Shown here: positions 7,576-15,363 of the stretch, one piece after another | How positions within the stretch are numbered: the stretch's first letter is position 1 | How the letters are laid out: each line of letters starts with the position of its first letter | NCBI GenBank assembly: GCA_019636495.1 | Contig: JAHBXL010000010.1 | Location: 62,001-126,000, forward strand | Direction of reading: 5' to 3' | Length of the DNA stretch: 64,000 bases | Source of the DNA: Phycisphaeraceae bacterium | Lineage (GTDB): Bacteria; Planctomycetota; Phycisphaerae; Phycisphaerales; UBA1924 | The notes under the pieces: model-generated | The model's database searches: none | Told to the model about the DNA's origin: nothing | Seen by the model: the letters and a program-made list of their open reading frames with translations, nothing else | Translations under genes and position numbers: made by a program

Positions 7576-9738
7576 GTGCAGATGAGGTATCTCGGTTGTG
7601 TTGCGCTCAGCGCAACGTGCATGCTGGCGATGACCGCCGGCGCCAAGCCGCCGCAGCAGGCCGAGCCGGTGACCGATGCCGCGACTCAGGCCAAGATGAA
7701 ACTGCAGCAGCAGTTGCTGGAGAAGGCGGGCCTGGTCGGCGATGAGGGCGCTGCCCCGGGCGGCTTTGCCCTTCGCGGCCCATGCCCCAACACCGCGGTG
7801 CGCACGCCGGCACTTGGGATCATTGACAACTCGACCGTGTTCGACACCATGTCGACCGCGGGCGATCCGCTCTCGAACGTCAAGGTGGAACTGAACATCC
7901 TCCACACCTGGCAGGGCGACGTCACGGTGTCGCTGCGCCACGAGGCGAGCGGCACCGAGGTCACGCTGATCAACCGGCCCGGCAACCCGCAATCGACCTT
8001 CGGCTTCAGCAACGACAACTATGGCGACAACGGCTCGGGGATCCCGTTCGTCCTCGACGACTCCGCGGCGACGACCTACGACGTTCCCCAGGTCGCTGCG
8101 CCGGGGATCACCAACGTGACAGGTTCGTGGCTTCCCGACGATCCGTTCTTCCAGACGCTTGCGGCGTTCAACGGCCTGACGGCGAACACAACGTGGACGC
8201 TGAGCGTGACCGACAGCGCGGGCGGCGACATCGGAACGGTGGTGCGCTGGGCCATCTGCTCGGACAACGCGCTGGGTACATCGCAACTGAGCGCGACAGG
8301 CACCGCCGCGCCGCCCGCCGTGGTGTCGGGCGACAACGTCGTCCTCAACGTTCAAGTGACTCCTGCCGTTGCACCGCCCAGCACGGGGATCACGGTCGTC
8401 GCCGACCTGAGCCAGATCGGCGGCTCGGCTTCGCAGTCGTTCACCGACATGGGCGGCAACCTCTTCAGCCACACGCAGATGGTCTCGGCCCCCTTCGGCG
8501 CGTACTCCTTGCCCTTCACCGCGACCGATGCGGAGGCGCGCTTCGTCGCCGGCAACATTGCCGTTACGGTCGTGCCGTCGAACGACAACTGCCCCGGCGA
8601 AGTCGTGACGGCCCCAAGCAACACCTTTGGAACCACGAACGGCACCACGCCCTCCGGCAACGTCCTCTGCGGCGTGAACAGCCGCGACGTGTTCTACAAC
8701 TTCACGCCGACCGTCAGCGGCGAGTACACCATCGACACCTGCGGCACGACCTGGGACACCCGCCTGTCAGTCTTCACCGACTGCCCGGCTGCGTCGATGG
8801 TCGGCTGCAACGACGATGCTTGCGGTCTGCAGTCGCGCCTCATCCTCAACCTCGATGCGAACACGACGTACTACATCCGCGTCTCGGCGTTCGCGCTGGC
8901 CGGCGGCGGCGACTTCGTGCTCAACATCTCCGCCCCACCGATCCCGACGGGCGGCTGCTGCATCGCGGGCGTCTGCTCGGTTTCGACCGAGGCCGATTGC
9001 AACAACGCCGGCGGCGACTACCTCGGTGATAACACGGGCTGCCCGAGCGCCAACTTCACCGCGAGCAGTTCGCCGAATCTGCCGATTCTTGACAACAGCA
9101 CGGCGACCACGGACATCGTGATCGCCGCGGGCGAGACGATCACCGACCTCGATGTCGGCCTGTTCATCACCCACACCTTCCAGGGCGATGTCAGCGTGGC
9201 GCTCGAGCATGTCGACACCGGCACGTTCGTCACGCTCATCTCGCGTCCGGGCCAGCCTCAGACCACCTTCGGCTTCGGCAACGACAACTACGGCGACGCG
9301 GGCACGAACACCCCGTTCGTTCTCGACGACTCCGCGGCCATGGTCTACGACGTTCCCAACGTCGCCGCGCCTGGCATCAACAACGTCAGCGGCTCCTGGC
9401 TGCCCGATACCGGCCCGCTCTCGGCCTTTAACGGCCTGAACTCGGCCGGCACCTGGCGCCTGCACGTCTCCGACAGCGCGGCCGGCGACATCGGCACCCT
9501 GACGTTCTGGGGTCTGATCGTCAATGGCGGCGGCGGTTCCAACCCCTGCGACGATGTGGGCACCTGCCCGGCGGACTGGGACGGCAACAACACCGTCGAG
9601 GTCAACGACATCTTCGCGTTCCTCGGTGACTGGTTTGCGAGCATCCCCGCCGCGACGAACTTCGGCGGCACGCCCGGTGTCCCGGCGATCTTCGCCTACC
9701 TGACCGCCTGGTTCGCTCACGGCATCGGCCCCTGCTGA
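7576..9738 (+). CDS. Secreted two-P-domain protein with GC-type dockerin-like C-terminus (paralogue)
   Basis: A 720-residue paralogue of the preceding gene. The GTG at 7576 is chosen because the preceding AAAGGAAGGTGGA is the same leader as at 4661. An ATG six bases later is possible. Order of modules: signal peptide (ends about MTAGA), P domain (about 70-225: LNILHTWQGDVTVSL, DSAGGDIGTVVRW), Ig-like choice-of-anchor X (226-335), one PPC-like domain (336-455, against two in the paralogue), Cys-rich GGCCIAGVCSVSTEADC (459-490), second P domain (492-655: FITHTFQGDVSVALE), and the dockerin-like end (664-720). Its last 57 residues differ from the paralogue's by one visible substitution (Gly to Ser after DWFA). 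Cargo or ligand unknown. Confidence 0.85.
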   Translation: MQMRYLGCVALSATCMLAMTAGAKPPQQAEPVTDAATQAKMKLQQQLLEKAGLVGDEGAAPGGFALRGPCPNTAVRTPALGIIDNSTVFDTMSTAGDPLSNVKVELNILHTWQGDVTVSLRHEASGTEVTLINRPGNPQSTFGFSNDNYGDNGSGIPFVLDDSAATTYDVPQVAAPGITNVTGSWLPDDPFFQTLAAFNGLTANTTWTLSVTDSAGGDIGTVVRWAICSDNALGTSQLSATGTAAPPAVVSGDNVVLNVQVTPAVAPPSTGITVVADLSQIGGSASQSFTDMGGNLFSHTQMVSAPFGAYSLPFTATDAEARFVAGNIAVTVVPSNDNCPGEVVTAPSNTFGTTNGTTPSGNVLCGVNSRDVFYNFTPTVSGEYTIDTCGTTWDTRLSVFTDCPAASMVGCNDDACGLQSRLILNLDANTTYYIRVSAFALAGGGDFVLNISAPPIPTGGCCIAGVCSVSTEADCNNAGGDYLGDNTGCPSANFTASSSPNLPILDNSTATTDIVIAAGETITDLDVGLFITHTFQGDVSVALEHVDTGTFVTLISRPGQPQTTFGFGNDNYGDAGTNTPFVLDDSAAMVYDVPNVAAPGINNVSGSWLPDTGPLSAFNGLNSAGTWRLHVSDSAAGDIGTLTFWGLIVNGGGGSNPCDDVGTCPADWDGNNTVEVNDIFAFLGDWFASIPAATNFGGTPGVPAIFAYLTAWFAHGIGPC

Positions 9739-9830
9739 TCGCCGGTTCTTCCAAAGAGCCCCGGGGCTGACCCCGCGGCAATCTGATCGCACTCATCCAA
9801 GGCCCCCGTCCATCGCGGACGGGGGCCTTT
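9562..9830 (+). repeat. Tail repeat copy B (dockerin-like coding end plus terminator)
   Basis: Partner of the repeat at 7103-7370. Identity continues past the stop codon through the trailer GATCGCCGGTTCTTC and into the terminator. Confidence 0.85.
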
Positions 9831-9833
9831 TTC
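9799..9833 (+). terminator. Rho-independent terminator after the second P-domain gene
   Basis: AAGGCCCCCGTCC pairs perfectly with GGACGGGGGCCTT around ATCGC, followed by a T run. This is a textbook intrinsic terminator. Confidence 0.85.
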
Positions 9834-9919
9834 CAGTGGTTCTGCGGTCAATCCGATCGTTCTCGGGCCGCATCGCGGCGAGGATTCCGCGAAAACCCCT
9901 GTGTCGTGCGTCGAACCGG

Positions 9920-9928
9920 TGGTACATT
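9920..9928 (+). promoter_or_regulatory. Candidate extended -10 element upstream of the M1 peptidase gene
   Basis: TGG-TACATT, 121 bases before the ATG at 10041. It shares the TGGTAC core with the two upstream genes. No good -35 is seen. The gap from 9739 to 10040 holds only this and the terminator at 9799-9833. Confidence 0.33.
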
Positions 9929-10040
9929 GAATACGAACAGCAACCTGCACGCTCACCCGGCGGGGTCCGCCTCCGGCGTTCGGCCGGTCCATCGGGCGCG
10001 TGCGCACGGCGTGTCGATCGTTCCAACCCAGAGAGGTCCG

Positions 10041-12428
10041 ATGCTCGCGATTCTTCCCCCCCGCGCTCGCGTCGCGTGCGCCGCAGTCGTTGGCGCATTG
10101 TTGTTCGCTCCCTTTGCCGCTGGGCAGTCTGCCGCGGGCCAGGAGCGCGCCCGCCGCAGCCTGCTGGACTTTGACCAACTCGAGCACGCCGAGTACGACG
10201 AGCACGTCGGCTGCGGGAAGGCGTGCGTCTATCGCCAGGCGTGGGAGGCGCGCTTCGGCGAGGGACGCGGCGGCGAGGATGGCGAGGGCGCGGGCGATGC
10301 GTGGATGCGCGGGATTGTCGACACGACCGATCTCATCCACTGCGACCTGTCGCTGGAGATCTTCCCCAGCAACGAGAACATCAGCGGCACCAACGTGATG
10401 CTGATCGAGAGCCTCGTCGACGGGCTGTCGTCGTTCACCTTCCGGCTGCGCAGCCAGTTTGTCATCAGCAACTGCACGGTGACCGATTCGGTCGGCAGTT
10501 ACACCGTCACCCCGACCAGCCCGCCCGCCAACTCCTATGGGCGCACCATCACCTTGCAGCGCGCTGTGAACGCGGGGCAGCAGTTCACGGTGTCGATCAC
10601 GTACTCGGGCCTCGCCGTGTCGCGAGGGTTCGGGTCGATCACCTTCGGCACCCAGGGCGGGAATCCGATCGTCTCGACGCTCTCCGAGCCGTACTTCGCC
10701 GCGACGTGGTGGCCGTGCAAGGATGGGGACTTCCAGCAGCCGGGGAACAACGGCGACAAGTTCACGATGACGATGGCGATTACCGCGCCCGCCGCGCTGC
10801 GGGCCGTCTCCAACGGCCTGTTGCAGGGGATCGATGTCCTCCCCAGCAGTCGCCGCCGCCACCGCTGGGCGACGAACTACCCGATGTCGACGTATCTCGC
10901 GGCGTTCAGCGCGACCAACTACAACACGTGGACGGTCGACTACGTGCACCCCGAGGGGGTCATGCCGGTCGAGTTCAACATCTACCCCAACTCCGATACC
11001 CCGGCCAACCGTGCCGCGTGGGAACTGTGCGTGCCGATGCTGCACGCCTTCCGGCCGATCTTCGGCGAGTACCCGTTCATCGACGAGAAGTACGGCATCT
11101 ACCAGTTCCCGTTCGGCGGCGGCATGGAGCACCAGACCAACTCCGGGCAGGGCACCTTCAACGAGGGCGTGACGGCGCACGAACTCGGGCACCAGTGGTG
11201 GGGCGACATGATCACGTGCACGACGTGGCACGACATCTGGCTCAACGAGGGGTTCGCGACGTACTCTGAGGCGTTGTGGTTCGAGCGCAAGCCCGGAAGC
11301 AGCGGGCTGCCCGCGCTGCACGCGCACATGGCCTCGCGCCGTCCGGGGTCGGTCAACGGCACGGTCTACTGCTTCAACGTGTCGGACCCCAACCGCATCT
11401 TCTCTTCGGACTTCAGTTACCGCAAGGCCGGCTGGGTGCTGCACATGCTCCGCAAGGCCGTCGGCGACGACACGTTCTTCGCGATTCTTGCCGAGCACCG
11501 CGCCCGGCACGCCTATCGCGGGGCGACCACCGCGCAGTTCATCGACGCGGCGAGCGACGCCGCGGGGCAGGACCTGTCGTGGTTCTTCGATCCCTGGCTC
11601 TTCCAGCCGGGCGCGCCCGCGTACGAGTTCGGCTGGCAGAACGCGACCATCGGCGGCAGCCCGTACGTGCGCCTGCGCATCCGCCAGACCCAGAGCGCTT
11701 CGTACCCGATCTACACCATGCCCATCGATGTACGCGTGACCACCGGCGCGGGGGTGGAGACGTTCACGGTTCACAACTCCGCGGCCGAGCAGCACTACCT
11801 GTTGCCGGTCAGCGCCTCGGCCAGCGCGCTATCGCTCGACCCCGAGGACTGGATCCTGAACACGGGCAAGACCCAGACGACCTATGCCGCCGGTCCGCCG
11901 AAGATCGTGAGCATCTCGCCCGCGCCCGGGCAGGAGTTCGCGCACGACGCCGCGCCGACGCAGGTGACGCTGCTGTTCAGCGACGGCGTTCTGGCGGGCG
12001 CGAACGCGTTTGCCATGGATGGTCCCGGCGGCTCGGTGAGCATCAGTTTCGCGCAGGGCTCGGCCGTCTCGACGCGCACCGTGACAATCAACTCGCCGCT
12101 GACGCCCGGCACCTACACCGTTACCGCGGGCAACTCGATCTCGCTCCCCGCGGGCACGCTGCTCGATGGCGAGATCGATGACCCGATGTCCGGCCCGCTG
12201 CCCACCGGCGACGGGCTGGCCGGCGGAAACGCGGTGTGGTCGTTCGTCGTGCTCGGCGGTCCCTGCACGGTCGATCTCAACGACAGCGGCGATGCCGATG
12301 TGGAGGACCTGTTCCTCTTCCTTGCGCTTTGGTTCGCAGCAGACGAGGCCGCGGACTTTGATGGCGAGAACGGGGTCGGCGTTTCCGACATTTTCGCGTT
12401 CCTCGCGGCGTGGTTCGCGGGATGTTGA
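10041..12428 (+). CDS. Secreted M1-family zinc aminopeptidase with dockerin-like C-terminus
   Basis: A 795-residue secreted metallopeptidase. The ATG has GAGAGG four bases upstream, and a signal peptide ends near AAGQ. The M1 N-terminal beta domain starts around residue 95. GGGMEHQT (about 359-366) stands in for the GAMEN substrate motif, and HELGHQWWGD (380-389) gives zinc ligands His380 and His384. The third ligand is Glu403 in NEGFATY, at exact M1 spacing. A bacterial Ig-like domain (about 620-735) precedes the C-terminal module (742-795), which has two D-rich halves, VDLNDSGDADVEDLF and FDGENGVGVSDIFAFL, and ends WFAGC. The active site is intact, so it should cleave N-terminal residues from external peptides. 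It sits among four other proteins with the same C-terminal module. Confidence 0.92.
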   Translation: MLAILPPRARVACAAVVGALLFAPFAAGQSAAGQERARRSLLDFDQLEHAEYDEHVGCGKACVYRQAWEARFGEGRGGEDGEGAGDAWMRGIVDTTDLIHCDLSLEIFPSNENISGTNVMLIESLVDGLSSFTFRLRSQFVISNCTVTDSVGSYTVTPTSPPANSYGRTITLQRAVNAGQQFTVSITYSGLAVSRGFGSITFGTQGGNPIVSTLSEPYFAATWWPCKDGDFQQPGNNGDKFTMTMAITAPAALRAVSNGLLQGIDVLPSSRRRHRWATNYPMSTYLAAFSATNYNTWTVDYVHPEGVMPVEFNIYPNSDTPANRAAWELCVPMLHAFRPIFGEYPFIDEKYGIYQFPFGGGMEHQTNSGQGTFNEGVTAHELGHQWWGDMITCTTWHDIWLNEGFATYSEALWFERKPGSSGLPALHAHMASRRPGSVNGTVYCFNVSDPNRIFSSDFSYRKAGWVLHMLRKAVGDDTFFAILAEHRARHAYRGATTAQFIDAASDAAGQDLSWFFDPWLFQPGAPAYEFGWQNATIGGSPYVRLRIRQTQSASYPIYTMPIDVRVTTGAGVETFTVHNSAAEQHYLLPVSASASALSLDPEDWILNTGKTQTTYAAGPPKIVSISPAPGQEFAHDAAPTQVTLLFSDGVLAGANAFAMDGPGGSVSISFAQGSAVSTRTVTINSPLTPGTYTVTAGNSISLPAGTLLDGEIDDPMSGPLPTGDGLAGGNAVWSFVVLGGPCTVDLNDSGDADVEDLFLFLALWFAADEAADFDGENGVGVSDIFAFLAAWFAGC

Positions 12429-12622
12429 ACAACGTCGGGCATCGGCTGGTGGCGGCGCACATCGGGAGTTGGACGCGACGTGTCGAAGGGCCGGAACCCC
12501 GCGCGGCCAGGCGGTGACGGCGATGTTTGTGCGCATCAGAATCTCACGACCCCACGGCGTAGCCGCCGATGCTGAGCCCCGGACCGGGGCGGGTGCTGGC
12601 ACGCGCGTGCGAGGGCTGAGGC

Positions 12623-14149
12623 ATGAACTTGGTGAGGAACCGTGGTTGGAGCGGCCGCGCTGCGGCGTGCGTGGGGCTGCTGGCGACCGCCGCGGCGGTG
12701 CATGGGCAGGGGCGTGTCCTGCATGTTGACGACGATGCGCCCGCCGGTGGCGATGGGCAGTCGTGGAGCAGCGCGTTCCGATCTCTTGCCGAGGCTCTGC
12801 AACTGGCCCAAGCCTGGCAGGCGCAGCACGGCGGCGGCGTGTGCCTGAAAGTCGCGCAGGGGACCTATGTGCCGGGGCATCCGGATTCCGATCGGCACTC
12901 GACGTTCCTGTTGCTCAGCGGGTTGACGCTCCGCGGCGGGTTTGCAGGCATCAACGCCGCGAATCCCGACGAGAACGATCCCGGCCGGTTCGCCACCGTG
13001 CTCTCGGGCGATCGTTTCGGGGACGATCAGCCGGGCTTCCTGAACCGCGCGGACAACGTTCTGCATGTCGTGACCATCGGCGAGCCCGTGCTCGAGCCCG
13101 CGCTCACCGGGTTCACGATCCGTGGCGGGCACGCCGATGGGGAGGGCGATCATGGGCGCGGGGCGGGGATCCGGGCCGCGCATCCGCATGCTTCCTGCGC
13201 GGTGGTGAACTGCGTGATCACCGACAACTACGCCGTGATGGGCGGGGGGTTTGCAACGTCGCCGGTCGCCAGCGGGCTGACCGCGTTCATCGGCTCATCG
13301 TTTGTCGCGAACCGCGCCGAGATGTCCGGCGGGGCCGCGTGGTTCGGGCAAGCGTACTTCGAGAACTGCACGATGGTCTCGAATGAGGCCGACCATGGGG
13401 GCGGCGCATACTCGCACGGCCGGGCGATGCTCGCCGGTTGCGCCGTGTGGGGCAACACGGCCGCACGGGGCGCGGGCGTCTACGCCGCGGGCGGTTTCGT
13501 GGAACTGACGGCCTGCACGATGGTCAACGCCGCGGCGCAGCACGGCAATGACCTGCTGCTCGCCGGCGGGGCCGCGGCGGTTGTCCGCGGGACAATCCTC
13601 GCGGGTCGCGCTCCGCACGTGCACGTCGGCGACTCGTGCGCCATGGAGTCGTGGTTCAATCTCGCGGCCGATTCGCTCGGCCCCACATTGACGTCGGCGA
13701 CTTCGGTATTCGTTGACGTTGGCAGCCTTGTCGGATCGCCGCGCTTCGCGGACCCGCTGGGGCTTGACGGCGTCGCCGGCACGCCGGACGACGACCTTCG
13801 TCTCCTGCCCAACTCTCCGGCGATCGACGCCGGAGTGTTCGTCTCGCCGTGGTTCGAGGAGCAACTGAACCTGGATGCCGCGGGCGCGCCGCGCGTCGTG
13901 GACGACCCCGGCATGCCGAACATCGGCGTGGGCGCTGGCGGCGCGATGGACATCGGCGCCTACGAGTTCCAGGGCGTGAGTTGTCGGGCTGACCACAACG
14001 GCGATGGGCAGGTTGGTGTGTCCGACATCTTCGCCTTCCTCATCGACTGGTTCGCGCAGCGCGCGGATGCCGACTTCGACCGCGACCGACAGACGGGTGT
14101 CGCCGACATCTACGGCTTCCTCACGGCGTGGTTTGCCGGGTGTCCGTAG
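12623..14149 (+). CDS. Secreted right-handed beta-helix protein with dockerin-like C-terminus
   Basis: A 508-residue protein with a signal peptide (about 1-29, ending VHGQ). Then comes VDDDAPAGGDGQSWSSAFRSL, the usual start of planctomycete choice-of-anchor-Q/beta-helix proteins. The body (about 35-395) has short strand repeats such as NCVITDNYAVMGGGF, SSFVANRAEMSGGAAW and CTMVSNEADHGGGAY, typical of a parallel beta-helix. LLPNSPAIDAG and MDIGAYEFQG (about 394-450) are the family's characteristic end. The last 58 residues hold two DxDxDGxxxxxDIxxFL half-sites and end WFAGCP. No catalytic residues for polysaccharide lyase activity are identifiable, so substrate binding or surface structure is as likely as enzymatic action. 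Confidence 0.82.
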   Translation: MNLVRNRGWSGRAAACVGLLATAAAVHGQGRVLHVDDDAPAGGDGQSWSSAFRSLAEALQLAQAWQAQHGGGVCLKVAQGTYVPGHPDSDRHSTFLLLSGLTLRGGFAGINAANPDENDPGRFATVLSGDRFGDDQPGFLNRADNVLHVVTIGEPVLEPALTGFTIRGGHADGEGDHGRGAGIRAAHPHASCAVVNCVITDNYAVMGGGFATSPVASGLTAFIGSSFVANRAEMSGGAAWFGQAYFENCTMVSNEADHGGGAYSHGRAMLAGCAVWGNTAARGAGVYAAGGFVELTACTMVNAAAQHGNDLLLAGGAAAVVRGTILAGRAPHVHVGDSCAMESWFNLAADSLGPTLTSATSVFVDVGSLVGSPRFADPLGLDGVAGTPDDDLRLLPNSPAIDAGVFVSPWFEEQLNLDAAGAPRVVDDPGMPNIGVGAGGAMDIGAYEFQGVSCRADHNGDGQVGVSDIFAFLIDWFAQRADADFDRDRQTGVADIYGFLTAWFAGCP

Positions 14150-14238
14150 CGTCTTTGCGATTCCTTTGCGCTGTCTTGTCGTCATCTTGACTTTGTCAAG
14201 AGGGTTCGTGTGCGGCCGAATGGGTATGTTTCGTCCCC

Positions 14239-15249
14239 ATGCAGGACTGCGCGCCACGACGACCCATCGACGACCGCCGCGACGCACAACGCCGCGCAGG
14301 GCCGGGGGCGTTCACGCTCATCGAACTGCTCGTCGTCATCGCGATTATCGCGATCCTCGTGTCGCTGCTGCTGCCCGCGCTGAGCGGCGCGCGCGAGGCC
14401 GCGCGGCAGACTCAGTGTGTTTCCAACGTCCGCCAACTCGCGCTCGCGGCGACCATCCACGCCTCCGACAAGCGCGGACAGTTCTCCACCGGCCCGTTCG
14501 AGGACCGGCCCAACCGCGGGTACGGCCGGATGGAGGAGGTCGGCTGGGTCGCGGACTACGTCATCGGCGGGTACGCGATTCCCGGTCGCATTCTGTGTCC
14601 GAGCAGCCCCTCGCGCGCCAGCCAGGCGCTGTCGCTGCTGCGGCTGGGCAGTTGGCCCGACCGGCCAAGCGGCCCGCAGTTCGTGACCGACATGATCGCC
14701 CAGGGCTTCAACACCAACTACTGCCAGTCGTGGTACATGGCGTACACCGCGCCGAGGGACTACGCCGCGACCAGCGCCGACATGAAGAACCCGGCAAACG
14801 TGATCGGCCCTTTGAACGAGCGATTCCTCGGGGCGCAGGCGCAGCCGGAGAAGGTGCCGCTGTTCGGCGATGGCTCGACGCAGTTCAGCCAGTCCGACGA
14901 CGTGGTGATGACGACGACCGGCACGATGCAGGGCAGCAAAACCGTGACCGATGGTCCGACCATCGCGTTCATCCCCGGGCAGGGCGCGCGCTTCGGCCGG
15001 CAGAACTACACCGATTTCGGCCCTGCGCACGGCAAGGGGACGTTCATCGGCGGCCTGGCGGGTCATAACCGGATCTACGGCACCCTGGGCTTTGCCGATG
15101 GGCACGCGGAAGTGATCGCCGAGCGGCGGGTGGACAAGGAGTGGGGGCACCAGAACGCAACGATCAACGGCATCAGCACGATCCGCTATGACGAACTGGA
15201 GGGCAAGGTCTTCGGCGGCTGGCTGAACAAGCCGGGCCTGGCCTTCTGA
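14239..15249 (+). CDS. DUF1559-type pseudopilin-like protein
   Basis: A 336-residue protein with a prepilin-type N-terminus. A 24-residue basic leader is followed by [24 protein letters not shown], with Phe25 as the mature first residue and Glu29 as the conserved +5 Glu. The residue before the cut is Ala, not the usual Gly. The next segment [21 protein letters not shown] and the late FADGHAEVI motif are those of the large planctomycete H-X9-DG family. It should be processed by prepilin peptidase and sit in the inner membrane or a pseudopilus. It lies between two dockerin-tagged genes on the same strand, 89 bases after the beta-helix gene. A second, unlinked member is at 40359-41201. Function unknown. 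Confidence 0.85.
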   Translation: MQDCAPRRPIDDRRDAQRRAGPGAFTLIELLVVIAIIAILVSLLLPALSGAREAARQTQCVSNVRQLALAATIHASDKRGQFSTGPFEDRPNRGYGRMEEVGWVADYVIGGYAIPGRILCPSSPSRASQALSLLRLGSWPDRPSGPQFVTDMIAQGFNTNYCQSWYMAYTAPRDYAATSADMKNPANVIGPLNERFLGAQAQPEKVPLFGDGSTQFSQSDDVVMTTTGTMQGSKTVTDGPTIAFIPGQGARFGRQNYTDFGPAHGKGTFIGGLAGHNRIYGTLGFADGHAEVIAERRVDKEWGHQNATINGISTIRYDELEGKVFGGWLNKPGLAF

Positions 15250-15363
15250 GGCGCATGCTTCGCGCGATCTTCACGCCCGCGGCGAGAGTTGCGATGTAAG
15301 TTTATGTTCATGAGCCGCGGTCCGCGCGGCCGGTCAACGACCCGACACGAGGAGGATGTCAAG

